Part shown: positions 35,807 to 44,604 of the stretch, piece after piece
Numbering within the stretch: the stretch's first letter is position 1
How the letters are laid out: each line of letters starts with the position of its first letter
Notes under the pieces: model-generated
Databases searched by the model: none
What the model saw: only the letters and a program-made list of their open reading frames with translations
What the model was told of the DNA's origin: nothing
DNA from: Shumkonia mesophila
GTDB taxonomy: Bacteria > Pseudomonadota > Alphaproteobacteria > Rhodospirillales > Shumkoniaceae
Assembly: GCF_026163695.1 (NCBI RefSeq)
Contig: NZ_JAOTID010000017.1
Coordinates: forward strand, 1-64,000
Reading direction: 5' to 3'
Length of the DNA: 64,000 bases
Program-made: the position numbers and the translations under genes

Positions 35807-37027
35807 TCACTCGCCGCTCAGGCCATAGGCGTCGTGCAACGCCCGGACGGCCAGTTCCAGGTATTCCTCGGCGATCAGCACGCTGACCTTGATCTCCGAG
35901 GTCGAGATGACCTGGATGTTGATGCCCTTCTCGGCCAGCGCCGTAAACATCGTCTGGGCGATGCCGGCGTGGCTGCGCATGCCGACGCCGATCACCGACA
36001 CCTTGACCACCTTGGGGTCCGAGGTCACCTGCGAATAGCCGAGGTCCTTCTTCTTGGCCTCGACGGTCAGCAGCGCCCGCTCCAGGTCGGTCTTGCCGAC
36101 GGTGAAGGTCATGTCGGTCGTCTTGCCGTCGAGCGACACGTTCTGGACGATCATGTCGACGTTGATGCTGGCATCGGCGAGCGGGCCGAAAATGCCGGCG
36201 GCGACCCCGGGCCTGTCGGCCACCCCCGTCAGGGTGATCTTGGCCTCGTCCCGGCTGTAAGCGATCCCGCTGATGATTTCTTTTTCCACGATTTCGTCCT
36301 CATTCACGACCAGCGTGCCTGGTTCATCGGTAAAACTCGAAACGACCTGCGTGCGGACGTTGTACTTCATGGCCAGCTCGACCGAGCGGGTCTGCAGCAC
36401 CTTGGCCCCGAGCGAGGCCAGTTCGAGCATTTCCTCGTAGGTGATCTTGTTGAGCTTGCGCGCCTTGGGAACGATCCGGGGATCGGTGGTGTAGACGCCG
36501 TCGACGTCGGTGTGGATGTCGCAGCGGTCGGCCTTGATCGCCGCCGCCAGCGCCACCGCGCTGGTGTCCGAGCCGCCGCGTCCCAGCGTGGTGACGCGCC
36601 CGTCCGGGCCGATCCCCTGGAAGCCGGCGACCACCGCCACTTCGCCCTGCTCCATGCGGCGGATGATTTCCTCCGAGTCGATGTCGGCGATCCGCGCCTT
36701 GCCGTGCACGCCATCGGTATGCACCGGCAGCTGCCAGCCCAGCCACGAGCGGGCCGGCACGCCCAGTTTCTGGAGCGCCAGCGCGGTCAGCCCGGAGGTG
36801 ACCTGCTCGCCAGAAGCCACCACCACGTCGTACTCGCGGGCGTCGTGCAGGCGGTTGATGTCGTCGACGTATTTGACCAGCTGGTTGGTCACCCCGGCCA
36901 TGGCCGACACGACCACGGCAACCTGGTTGCCGGCATCGACCTCTTTCTTGATGCGCCGGGCCACATTTTGGATTTTTTCGACGTCGGCGACCGATGTGCC
37001 GCCGAATTTCTTGACGATACGGGCCAT
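35807..37027 (-). CDS. lysC: Aspartate kinase
   Basis: A 406-residue aspartokinase for the first step to lysine, threonine and methionine. KFGGTSVADV (7-16) is the ATP-binding start, with the kinase core followed by two ACT regulatory domains (about 265-406). The length fits the alpha2beta2 class. The ATG at 37027 has GGGAG at good distance; earlier ATGs at 37153 and 37135 would add residues absent from the family. Divergent from ubiG, leaving a 158-bp control region. Confidence 0.96.
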   Translation of the reverse strand: MARIVKKFGGTSVADVEKIQNVARRIKKEVDAGNQVAVVVSAMAGVTNQLVKYVDDINRLHDAREYDVVVASGEQVTSGLTALALQKLGVPARSWLGWQLPVHTDGVHGKARIADIDSEEIIRRMEQGEVAVVAGFQGIGPDGRVTTLGRGGSDTSAVALAAAIKADRCDIHTDVDGVYTTDPRIVPKARKLNKITYEEMLELASLGAKVLQTRSVELAMKYNVRTQVVSSFTDEPGTLVVNEDEIVEKEIISGIAYSRDEAKITLTGVADRPGVAAGIFGPLADASINVDMIVQNVSLDGKTTDMTFTVGKTDLERALLTVEAKKKDLGYSQVTSDPKVVKVSVIGVGMRSHAGIAQTMFTALAEKGINIQVISTSEIKVSVLIAEEYLELAVRALHDAYGLSGE

Positions 37028-37185
37028 GAACGACGCTCCCTGCCGCATACCAGTGGTTCTTGCGCGCCCGGCAGCCCTTCGGCCAAAAGATTTCAACAGA
37101 GCCGTGTGTAGCGCAGCGCGCGATTTTATATTCATAATGGCTAGAAGAGGCAAGGGCGCCTCTTGCCCTGGACCGGGAGTTTTCT

Positions 37186-37944
37186 GTGGCTCACGAATAC
37201 CGACCTTCCGCCGCGTCGACGGCCTCCCCCGAGGAAATCGCTCGGTTTTCCGGATTGGCCGACGCCTGGTGGGACCCCGACGGCGACTTCAAGCCGCTGC
37301 ACCACCTCAATCCGACCCGGCTCGGCTACATCCGCGATTCGGTGGCCGGCCATTTCGGGCGCGACCCGCTGGCCGACCGGCCGCTGGACGGCCTGACCCT
37401 TCTCGACATCGGCTGCGGCGGCGGTCTTTTGAGCGAACCGATGGCCCGCCTGGGGGCCCGGGTCACCGGCATCGACGCCGGCGAAAAGTCGATCGCCGTG
37501 GCCAGGGTTCACGCCGAGCAGTCGGGGTTGGCCATCGACTATCGCCACGCCGTGCCCGAAGACTTCGCCGCCACCGCCCCATCCCGCTACGACGTGGTGC
37601 TGGCCATGGACGTGGTGGAGCACGTGGCCGACCTCGATGCCTTCCTGGCGGCGGCCGCCGGGCTGTTGCGCCCGGGCGGCGCCATGGTCATCTCGACCGT
37701 CAACCGCACGCTCAAGTCGCTGGCGCTGGCCAAGGTGGCGGCCGAATACGTGCTGCGCTGGCTGCCGGTGGGCACCCACGACTGGCGCAAGTTCGTGCGG
37801 CCCTCGCAACTGGCCGACGGCCTCGGCGCCGCCGGCGTCGCCATCGCCGATCTGAAGGGAATGATCTACAACCCGCTCGCCGACCGCTGGTCCTACGGCC
37901 CGGACCTCGCCGTCAACTACCTGGCCTTCGGGGTCCGCGCCTAG
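37186..37944 (+). CDS. ubiG: Ubiquinone biosynthesis O-methyltransferase
   Basis: A 252-residue SAM methyltransferase that performs both O-methylations of ubiquinone synthesis. N-terminal [23 protein letters not shown] is diagnostic, and DIGCGGG (74-80) is the SAM motif. It starts with GTG; GGGAG lies seven bases upstream, and there is no nearby in-frame ATG. The divergent pairing with lysC is conserved in the group. Confidence 0.96.
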   Translation: MAHEYRPSAASTASPEEIARFSGLADAWWDPDGDFKPLHHLNPTRLGYIRDSVAGHFGRDPLADRPLDGLTLLDIGCGGGLLSEPMARLGARVTGIDAGEKSIAVARVHAEQSGLAIDYRHAVPEDFAATAPSRYDVVLAMDVVEHVADLDAFLAAAAGLLRPGGAMVISTVNRTLKSLALAKVAAEYVLRWLPVGTHDWRKFVRPSQLADGLGAAGVAIADLKGMIYNPLADRWSYGPDLAVNYLAFGVRA

Positions 37945-37964
37945 GCACAAATTCGCGTTCCTCC

Positions 37965-38252
37965 TCGTCGTTATTGCCCGGCGAAGCCCGGGCAATCCAA
38001 TAGGGCGCAGGCAGGCTGGATGCCCGGGCTGACGCCCTACGGGATGCACACATCTCGGACACCGTGCTCATCTCCCTCTCCGCCCCCTGGGGGCGGAGAG
38101 GGTCGGTCCAGCGGAGCCGGATCAAGGGAGGTGAGGTGGGGATTTCGGGCATTCCCCCGCGAACACGACGGTGGCACCTCCACCTCACCCTCCCCATCGC
38201 TGGCGCGATGGGTCCCCTCCCTCTCCCCCGCCGTGCGGCGGAGAGGGCGAAT
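37965..38252. repeat. Intergenic palindromic repeat cluster, copy 1
   Basis: Holds several nested palindromes: attgcccgg/cccgggcaat near 37972-37995, a perfect 13-bp hairpin at 38074-38102 (ccctctccgcccc with its complement around ctg), and a related ccctctcccccgcc...ggcggagaggg at about 38217-38250. The 13-bp stem recurs exactly at 51543-51571 and in degenerate form near 53516. No gene is seen from 37945 to 38342. Confidence 0.8.
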
Positions 38253-38342
38253 TTATGCGGCTTTCGCTACCAACCGAGATGCGTGAATCCCGTAGGAACT
38301 GATGCCGGGGCAGGACGGATTAGGGGGAAGCGGGAAAACGGA

Positions 38343-38768
38343 TCAGTCGTTGCGCTTCGGCCAGCGGACGCGGTGGAACTCGATGCCTTCGTCGGTCAGG
38401 TCCGTCGCCTCGTCGTCGGTGGCGGTGCCGTAAATGCCGCGCTCGTCGGTCTCGCCATAGTGGATGCGCCGGGCCTCCTCGGCGAAGCGCTCGCCGACGT
38501 CGTCGCAATTCTCCTCGACATGACGGCGCAGCCTTTCGGCGGCCTGGAAGATCTGCTGGGCCACCTCGTTGGCCTTCTCTTCCATCGAGCCGGTCCTGGC
38601 CGCGCCCTTGGCCACGTAGGGCGCCATCGGCGCCTTCGAAATGGCGGTGTCGCCGCACAGCGGGCAACCGATCTCGCCATCGGCGCTTTGCGAGTCGTAG
38701 GCGGCGGCGTCGCGGAACCACGCTTCGAACTGGTGGCCAGCGCCACACTTTAGCTGGTAAAGAATCAT
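38343..38768 (-). CDS. DUF1178 family protein with zinc-ribbon-like start
   Basis: A 141-residue protein matching DUF1178. Candidate zinc ligands are Cys8 (with His12) in LKCGAGHQFEAWF and Cys35/Cys38 in GCPLCGD, like regulatory FmdB-type ribbons. The C-terminal half, with RIHYGETDERGIYGTATDDEA, is conserved. Function unknown. Its start is 22 bases from the divergent methyltransferase start. Confidence 0.85.
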   Translation of the reverse strand: MILYQLKCGAGHQFEAWFRDAAAYDSQSADGEIGCPLCGDTAISKAPMAPYVAKGAARTGSMEEKANEVAQQIFQAAERLRRHVEENCDDVGERFAEEARRIHYGETDERGIYGTATDDEATDLTDEGIEFHRVRWPKRND

Positions 38769-38790
38769 CTTCGTTTGCTAGATCCGTTTC

Positions 38791-39447
38791 ATGACCACGC
38801 CGAGTGTAGCGCCTTCCGCCGAAAAAATGGTTAATTCCCCCGACACCCCCATCGGCCATCGTCATTTGAAGATCACCGCGCCCTCGCCATGGGTCAAGCG
38901 GTTCGCGCCGCTGATCCCGGCCGGGGGCCGGGTGCTCGACCTCGCCTGCGGCAACGGCCGGCATGCCCGCTACCTGATCGAACGCGGCTGTTTCGCGGTG
39001 GCGCTGGATCGCGACGTCTCCGCCGTCGCCGACCTCGCCCCCTCGCCGCGGGCCCAGGTGATCGAAGCCGATCTCGAGGACGGCGGCGCCTGGCCCCTGG
39101 CCGGCCAGCGCTTCGACGGCATCGTCGTCGTCAACTACCTCTACCGGCCGTTGTTCCCCCACCTGCTGGACGGCCTGGCCGAGGGCGGCGTGCTGATCTA
39201 CGAAACCTTCGCCAGGGGCAACGAGGCCTTCTCGCGGCCGCGCAATCCCGACCACCTGCTGCGGAGCGGCGAACTGATCGACGCCGTCGGCGGCCGGCTG
39301 CAGATCGTCGCCTACGAGCACGGGCGGATCGAAAGCGGCCCGCTGCCCGGCGTCATCCAGCGGATCTGCGCCGTCAACGACCGCGGGCGCAGCGCCCGCG
39401 CCGACGGCGAACCCGCCCCCCACCGTGTCGAGGCCGGACCGGACTGA
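38791..39447 (+). CDS. Class I SAM-dependent methyltransferase
   Basis: A 218-residue protein with SAM motif VLDLACGNGRHARYL (about 48-62) and an acidic loop EADLEDGG. It resembles small TehB-like methyltransferases; substrate unknown. The ATG at 38827 is an alternative start giving a protein shorter by 12 residues. Divergent from DUF1178. Confidence 0.78.
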   Translation: MTTPSVAPSAEKMVNSPDTPIGHRHLKITAPSPWVKRFAPLIPAGGRVLDLACGNGRHARYLIERGCFAVALDRDVSAVADLAPSPRAQVIEADLEDGGAWPLAGQRFDGIVVVNYLYRPLFPHLLDGLAEGGVLIYETFARGNEAFSRPRNPDHLLRSGELIDAVGGRLQIVAYEHGRIESGPLPGVIQRICAVNDRGRSARADGEPAPHRVEAGPD

Positions 39448-39520
39448 GCGGACATCCTGGACCGGATTAGCCGGCAACCCCCTCCTTTACGGCCGTAATC
39501 TCCGCCCCTTACTCGTCACC

Positions 39521-39600
39521 CCCGGTTCTTTCCCGTCACTCCCGATTCTTCCCCGTCACTCCCGATTCTTCCCCGTCACTCCCGATTCTTCCCCGTCACT
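39521..39600. repeat. 20-bp tandem repeat, four copies
   Basis: Unit cccgattcttccccgtcact is repeated exactly three times at 39541-39600 and once with two changes at 39521-39540. It runs directly into a REP-like palindrome, and the ccgtcactccc part of each unit is the first edge of that palindrome, so it probably arose by slippage at its border. Confidence 0.9.
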
Positions 39601-39792
39601 CCCGCGAAGGCGGGAGTCCAGGGCCCGGCTCCGCCTGGATTCCCGCGGTCGCGGGAATGACGAAAGGGAGAGCATCCTGCCTTTCCCTCGTTCATCCCGC
39701 GCAAACGGGTCCAGGACAAGCGACGAAGCGGTCGCCCTGGATTCCCGCATTGGCCGTTCCGACGCGCCTCGCGAACGCGGGAACGACGGCGG
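39593..39792. repeat. Two REP-like palindromic elements (ATTCCCGCG family)
   Basis: cccgcgaaggcggg at 39601, with an inverted partner ending gggaatgacg near 39662, and a second pair from about 39695 to 39790. They resemble the widespread attcccgcg...cgcgggaat repeats (of the dRS3 type known in Neisseria). They fill the 369-bp gap before grxC. Confidence 0.75.
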
Positions 39793-39816
39793 AAGTGTTG
39801 GTGAGGCAGTCGCCGC

Positions 39817-40086
39817 CTAGACCGGGCCGGCCAGCTTCAGCGCGGCGTCGAGCTTGCCCGCGGCATCCATTTGGTGGATCTCGGTGCAGTCGCCGATGTG
39901 CCGGCCGTCGACGAAAACCTGCGGCACGGTTTCGCGGCCGTGCGAGCGCTCGGTCATCTCGGCCCGCTTGCCGGGGCTCATCATCACGTCGATTTCCTTG
40001 AAGGTCACGCCCTTGGTCTTGAGCAGCGCCTTCGCCCGGTGACAGAACGGGCAGAAGGGGCTGGTGTAGATCTCGATATCGGCCAC
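39817..40086 (-). CDS. grxC: Glutaredoxin 3
   Basis: An 89-residue dithiol glutaredoxin with active site CPFC (Cys12, Cys15), the cis-Pro region TVPQVFVDG and HIGDCTE. It reduces disulfides with glutathione. A GTG at 40086 is chosen over an ATG at 40119 because AGGAG lies seven bases before it and the product then has normal GrxC length. It is followed in the same strand order by comF. Confidence 0.92.
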   Translation of the reverse strand: MADIEIYTSPFCPFCHRAKALLKTKGVTFKEIDVMMSPGKRAEMTERSHGRETVPQVFVDGRHIGDCTEIHQMDAAGKLDAALKLAGPV

Positions 40087-40176
40087 GTCTTTTTCTCCTG
40101 AACGCACCCGTGCCGGCAAGATCGCCGGGCCGAGCGTGCTTGCGATCTTGCTAATATAGGCCGCCTCTCCGTCTTT

Positions 40177-40959
40177 CTAAAGGCCCGGCGCGCCGACGCG
40201 GGCCAGGGTCAGCGCGTCGACCGATTGGGCGCCGGCCCGCATCAGGCCGCGCGCGCAGGCGGCCAGCGTGGCGCCCGTCGTCATCACGTCGTCGACCAGC
40301 AGCACCCGGCGCCCGGCGATGCGGCCGGCCCGGCGGGGCGGTACCGCGAAGGCGCCGGCGACGTTGCGTCGCCGCGACTGGCGCCCGAGATGGCCTTGCG
40401 AGGGGGTGCGACGGCGGCGCACCAGCGCGTCGGGGGCCACCGGCAGGCCGGTCTCGCGGCCGATGGCGTGGGCCAGCAGGGCGGCCTGGTTGAAGCGCCG
40501 CGCGAACAGCCGCGTCCAGTGCAGCGGCACCGGCACGATGACGTCGGCCTCGGCGATCAGATCGGCCCCCGCGCGCACCATCCAGCGGGCGAAGGCGGGC
40601 GCCGCCTCGGTGCGGTCGCCATGCTTGAAGCCGAGGATCAGGCGCCGGCTGGCCGGCCCGTAGATCATGGCCGCCCGCGCCCGGCGGAACGGCGGCGGAT
40701 GGGCGGTGCATGCCCCGCACAGCAGGCCGGGGCCGGCGTCGTAGTCGAAGGGCAGGCCGCAGGCCTCGCAGCAGGGCGGGCCGGCGAAGGTGACGTCGCC
40801 CCAACAGGCGGCGCACAGCACGCCAGCGGCGTCGACCAGGGCCCCGCAGCCCAGGCAGCGATGCGGCAACAGGACGTCGACGAGCGATCCCAGCCAGCGG
40901 CCGGCCAGGCCGCCCCGCCTCCCGCCCCTCGCCTGCTCCCCCGAAGGAATCGCGTCCAC
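40177..40959 (-). CDS. ComF-family phosphoribosyltransferase-like protein
   Basis: About 260 residues. N-terminal zinc ribbons CLGCG and CCEACGLPF plus LLCGACT, then a phosphoribosyltransferase fold with VIVPVPLHW and the PRPP loop VLLVDDVMTTGAT. ComF is needed for DNA uptake in naturally competent bacteria, but homologues occur widely and may do something else. The GTG at 40959 has AAGGGG at proper distance; the frame runs upstream into the divergent methyltransferase and is not coding there. Confidence 0.85.
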   Translation of the reverse strand: MDAIPSGEQARGGRRGGLAGRWLGSLVDVLLPHRCLGCGALVDAAGVLCAACWGDVTFAGPPCCEACGLPFDYDAGPGLLCGACTAHPPPFRRARAAMIYGPASRRLILGFKHGDRTEAAPAFARWMVRAGADLIAEADVIVPVPLHWTRLFARRFNQAALLAHAIGRETGLPVAPDALVRRRRTPSQGHLGRQSRRRNVAGAFAVPPRRAGRIAGRRVLLVDDVMTTGATLAACARGLMRAGAQSVDALTLARVGAPGL

Positions 40960-41050
40960 CGCCGGCCCCTTTGCGTCATTGCGGGCGTGCGCCCGCGCCG
41001 ATGATACTATATCTAGGCAAACCGCAGCGACCCCGGAGCGACGCCCCTTC

Positions 41051-41959
41051 ATGGCCGACCCGATGACCGTCTTCGACCGCCGGACCGTGCGCCTGCATCG
41101 CGAGCGCGCGGCCAAGGGGCTGGAGAGCTTCGACTTCCTGTTCGCCGAGGTGGGCGAGCGCCTGGCCGACCGCCTGGACGACGTCACCCGGCGGTTCCCC
41201 ATGGCGCTCGATCTCGGCTGCCATACCGGCATCCTGGCCGGGCGGCTGGCCGGGCGCGGCGGCATCGAGACGCTGGTGGCCTGCGACCTGTCGGAAGCGA
41301 TGGCCCGCCGGGCCGGCCCGCTGGCGCTGGCCGCCGACGAGGAGCGGCTGCCCTTCGCCGAGGGCGTCTTCGACCTCGTGCTCAGCAACCTTTCGCTCCA
41401 TTGGGTCAACGACCTGCCGGGCGCCCTGGTGCAGATCCGCCGCGCGCTCAGGCCCGACGGCCTGTTCCTCGGCGCGCTGTTCGGCGGCGCCACCTGCCGC
41501 GAGCTGCGCCAGGCGCTGGCCGAGGCCGAGATCGCCCAGGAAGGCGGCCTCAGCCCCCGGGTGTCGCCGCTGGCCGAGGTGCGCGACGCCGGCAACCTGC
41601 TCCAGCGGGCCGGCTTCGCCCTGCCGGTGGCGGATTCCGACACGCTGACCGTCTCCTACGCCGACCCCTTGAAGCTGATGGCCGACCTGCGCGGCATGGG
41701 CGAGGCCAACGCCGCGCTGGCCCGGCGCCGGACCCCCACCCGGCGGGCCACGCTGGCCGCCGCCGCAAAGCGCTACCAGTCCTTGTTCGCCGCCGCCGAC
41801 GGCCGCGTGCCGGCGACCTTCGAGGTCATCTATCTCACCGCCTGGGCGCCCCATCCTTCGCAGCAGAAGCCGGCCCGGCCGGGCAGCGCCAAGGCCCGCC
41901 TGGCCGACGCCCTGGGCGTCCCCGAGATCCCGGCCGGCGACAAGGCCCGTCCGCGCTGA
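41051..41959 (+). CDS. BioC/NDUFAF5-like methyltransferase-fold protein
   Basis: A 302-residue protein with SAM-like motif MALDLGCHTGILAGRLA and the NLSLHWVNDLPGAL segment typical of the BioC-like family that includes NDUFAF5, a complex I assembly factor. The FDRRTVRLHRERAAKGLESFDFLF start is strongly conserved in alphaproteobacterial and mitochondrial members. It may hydroxylate or methylate a complex I subunit; not shown here. The divergent placement against comF leaves 91 bases, with a gatactatat -10-like sequence. Confidence 0.82.
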   Translation: MADPMTVFDRRTVRLHRERAAKGLESFDFLFAEVGERLADRLDDVTRRFPMALDLGCHTGILAGRLAGRGGIETLVACDLSEAMARRAGPLALAADEERLPFAEGVFDLVLSNLSLHWVNDLPGALVQIRRALRPDGLFLGALFGGATCRELRQALAEAEIAQEGGLSPRVSPLAEVRDAGNLLQRAGFALPVADSDTLTVSYADPLKLMADLRGMGEANAALARRRTPTRRATLAAAAKRYQSLFAAADGRVPATFEVIYLTAWAPHPSQQKPARPGSAKARLADALGVPEIPAGDKARPR

Positions 41960-41999
41960 GGCAGTTGCCGAAACGCCCCCGGCCCCCCATGTTTGCGCC

Positions 42000-42710
42000 A
42001 TGAAGTTCACAGATCCCCTGCTGAAAGGCACCCTGGTCAGGCGTTACAAGCGGTTTCTCGCCGACGTCCTGCTCGACTCGGGAGAGGCCATCGTCGCCCA
42101 TTGCGCCAATTCCGGCTCGATGCTGAGCGTCAACACCCCCGGCGCCGAGGTGTGGGTGTCCCCCGCCCGCAACCCCGAGCGCAAGCTGCGCTATACCTGG
42201 GAGATGATCCGCATCGGCGACGGGCTGGTCGGCATCAACACCCAGCATCCCAACCTGCTGGCCGCCGAGGCGGTGGCCGCCAACCTGCTGCCGGAACTGG
42301 CCGGCTATACCGTGGTGCGCCGCGAGGTGAAGTACGGCCGCAATTCGCGCATCGACCTGCTGCTGGAAGCGGACGGCCGCCCGCCCTGCTACGTCGAGGT
42401 CAAGAACGTGACCATGCGCCGCGACCTCACCGCCGCCGGCGCCGCCGAGTTCCCCGACGCCGTCACCGTCCGCGGCGCCAAGCACCTCGACGAGCTGGCG
42501 GCCATGAAGGCCCAAGGGTATCGCGCGGTCATGCTGTTCCTGGCCCAGCGCGACGACTGCCGGCGCTTCGCGGTGGCCGGGGACATCGACCCGCTCTATG
42601 CCGCCGGACTGGCCAAGGCCCGGGCCGCCGGCGTCGAGACGCTCTGTTACGGTTGCCGGCTGTCGCCCTTCGAAATCACCATCGACCGGCCGATCCCTCT
42701 GGAATTCTAG
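42000..42710 (+). CDS. sfsA: SfsA family DNA/RNA nuclease-like protein
   Basis: A 236-residue SfsA protein. GTLVRRYKRFLADV, the HCANSGSM motif, and YVEVKNVTMRR, which holds the nuclease-like E-x-K site, are all conserved. SfsA was named for a sugar-fermentation effect in E. coli, and its true role is unclear; a nuclease fold is likely. Followed by map after 27 bases. Confidence 0.92.
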   Translation: MKFTDPLLKGTLVRRYKRFLADVLLDSGEAIVAHCANSGSMLSVNTPGAEVWVSPARNPERKLRYTWEMIRIGDGLVGINTQHPNLLAAEAVAANLLPELAGYTVVRREVKYGRNSRIDLLLEADGRPPCYVEVKNVTMRRDLTAAGAAEFPDAVTVRGAKHLDELAAMKAQGYRAVMLFLAQRDDCRRFAVAGDIDPLYAAGLAKARAAGVETLCYGCRLSPFEITIDRPIPLEF

Positions 42711-42737
42711 GCCAACGACGGGGTAGGGTGCGCTAGA

Positions 42738-43574
42738 ATGATCCCGCCCCTGCAGGAACGCTACCGGTCGAACACCATGCATAACGCCCGCCGCAGCATC
42801 AAGATCCATGGGCCCGAAGCCTTCGCCGGCATGCGCCGGGCCGGACGGCTGGCCGCCGAGACTCTCGACATGATCGCGCCCCACGTCAGGCCGGGCGTGA
42901 CCACCGAGGAAATCGACCGCCTGTGCCACCAGTTCATCGTGGCCCACGGCGCCATTCCCGCCCCCCTCAACTACCGCGGCTTCCCCAAGTCGACCTGCAC
43001 CTCGATCAACCACGTGGTCTGCCACGGCATCCCCGGCGAGAAGCGGCTGCGCGACGGCGACATCGTCAACATCGACATCACCGTCATCCTCGATGGCTGG
43101 TACGGCGACACCAGCCGCATGTTCACGGCCGGCAAGCCGGCCCTCAAGGCGGCCCGCCTGATCGACGTCACCTTCGAATCGATGTGGCGCGGCATCCACG
43201 CGGTGCGCCCCGGCGCCACCCTGGGCGACATCGGCCACGCCATCCAAAGCTATGCCGAGGGCGAGCGCTGCTCGGTGGTGCGCGATTTCTGCGGCCACGG
43301 CCTGGGTCGGGTGTTTCACGACGCCCCCAACGTCATGCACTTCGGCCGCCCCGGCGAGGGCGAGATCCTGGAGGCCGGCATGCTGTTCACCATCGAGCCG
43401 ATGATCAACGCCGGGCGCTACGACGTGAAGATCCTCAAGGACGGCTGGACGGCGGTCACCAAGGACCGCTCGCTGTCGGCCCAGTTCGAGCATTCCATCG
43501 GCGTCACCCCCACCGGCTGCGAGATCTTCACGCTCTCCCCGGCCGGCCTGCACAAGCCGCCCTACGACGCTTAG
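42738..43574 (+). CDS. map: Type I methionine aminopeptidase
   Basis: A 278-residue metallo-aminopeptidase that removes the initiator Met. Metal ligands are visible: two Asp in [19 protein letters not shown], His in [12 protein letters not shown], Glu in FTIEPMI and Glu in QFEHSIGV. An ATG at 42777 would remove 13 extra N-terminal residues and is as likely a start. Part of the sfsA-map-radC run on the plus strand; radC starts seven bases later. Confidence 0.95.
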   Translation: MIPPLQERYRSNTMHNARRSIKIHGPEAFAGMRRAGRLAAETLDMIAPHVRPGVTTEEIDRLCHQFIVAHGAIPAPLNYRGFPKSTCTSINHVVCHGIPGEKRLRDGDIVNIDITVILDGWYGDTSRMFTAGKPALKAARLIDVTFESMWRGIHAVRPGATLGDIGHAIQSYAEGERCSVVRDFCGHGLGRVFHDAPNVMHFGRPGEGEILEAGMLFTIEPMINAGRYDVKILKDGWTAVTKDRSLSAQFEHSIGVTPTGCEIFTLSPAGLHKPPYDA

Positions 43575-43581
43575 AAACGCC

Positions 43582-44262
43582 ATGGCCGAGACGCCGCACC
43601 ACGTCGGGCATCGGGGGCGCCTTCGCCAGCGCCTGATGGCGGCGGGGCCCGACGCCATGCCCGACTACGAGCTTCTGGAACTGGTGCTGTTTTCCGCCCA
43701 GCCGCGGCGCGACATGAAGCCGCTGGCGAAAACGCTGCTGGCCCGCTTCGGCTCGTTCGCCGGGGTGATCGCGGCGCCGCCGGCCCTGCTGGCCGAGGTG
43801 GAAGGGGTCGGAGACGGCGTCATCGCCACCTTCAAGGTGGTGCAGGCCGCCGCGCTGCGCCTGGCCCGGGACGAGGTGATGGCGCGCCCGGTCATCGGCT
43901 CGTGGACCAAGCTCCTGGCCTATTGCCGGGCCAGCATGGCGCACGAGGCCAACGAGCATTTCCGCGTGCTCTTCCTCAATCGCCGCAACGAGCTGATCGC
44001 CGACGAGGTGCAGCAGAGGGGCACCGTCGACCACACCCCGGTCTACCCGCGCGAAGTGGTGAAACGGGCCCTCGAGTTGGGCGCCACCGCCGTCATCATG
44101 GTCCACAACCACCCCAGCGGCGACCCCACGCCGTCGGCCGCCGACATCGCCATGACGCGCGAAGTCAAGGAGGCCGGGGAAAAGCTCGGCATCCAGCTGC
44201 ACGATCACGTCATCATCGGGCGGCGCGGCCACAACTCGTTCAAGACGCTGGGGCTGCTCTAA
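43582..44262 (+). CDS. RadC family JAB-domain protein
   Basis: A 226-residue protein with an N-terminal helix-hairpin-helix ([16 protein letters not shown]) and a JAB/MPN metal domain. The JAMM motif is complete: [14 protein letters not shown] (175-188), with upstream Glu in [10 protein letters not shown]. Despite the name, RadC is not a proven repair protein; homologues often travel with mobile DNA, but this copy sits in a housekeeping run. A Zn-dependent isopeptidase-like activity is possible. Confidence 0.9.
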   Translation: MAETPHHVGHRGRLRQRLMAAGPDAMPDYELLELVLFSAQPRRDMKPLAKTLLARFGSFAGVIAAPPALLAEVEGVGDGVIATFKVVQAAALRLARDEVMARPVIGSWTKLLAYCRASMAHEANEHFRVLFLNRRNELIADEVQQRGTVDHTPVYPREVVKRALELGATAVIMVHNHPSGDPTPSAADIAMTREVKEAGEKLGIQLHDHVIIGRRGHNSFKTLGLL

Positions 44263-44284
44263 CGGCTTCCCTTTGGCGGGGCCG

Positions 44285-44500
44285 TCAGTTGGGCTGTTCG
44301 AGGCCCTGCAGCGGAATGACGCGGGCCCTAAACATCGGCGGCTCCAGCGTGTTTTGCGATGCAAAATGCAAAGCGAATTCGGGGTCGTGATCGATGATGC
44401 GCGCGATCTCGGCCCCCGTCGCCTTGCGGATGGCGTGGTTGTCCAGGTAGATCCACACGTCTCCGGCCAGATGCATGTATTTGAGGATGGCGTGATCCAT
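44285..44500 (-). CDS. Small conserved-looking protein of unknown function
   Basis: A 71-residue acidic-to-neutral protein beginning MDHAILKYMHLAGDVWIYLDNHAIRK. Two possible starts: the ATG at 44500 or a TTG at 44536. It has good codon bias and a regular alpha/beta look but no motif that I know. Convergent with the RadC-like gene. Confidence 0.55.
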   Translation of the reverse strand: MDHAILKYMHLAGDVWIYLDNHAIRKATGAEIARIIDHDPEFALHFASQNTLEPPMFRARVIPLQGLEQPN

Positions 44501-44604
44501 GGTCGCTGTCTCGCTGGCGAAGGGGGTATGGATCAAGACAGCGCAAGGGCCGTGCCAGGATGGGGGCGGGGCGCCCCCCTCGGCTTCTTTCTATCCCGTC
44601 GTTC

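Noticed and set aside
35807-37027. Internal start for a separate aspartokinase beta subunit
   Set aside because: The family can do this, but I see no internal start with a clear ribosome site, so it is not annotated.
39521-39600. Tandem array considered as a CRISPR
   Set aside because: Units are directly adjacent, with no spacers and no cas genes.
40976-42031. A minus-strand frame opposite the NDUFAF5-like gene
   Set aside because: Antisense shadow rich in Gly, Gln and His with no motif.
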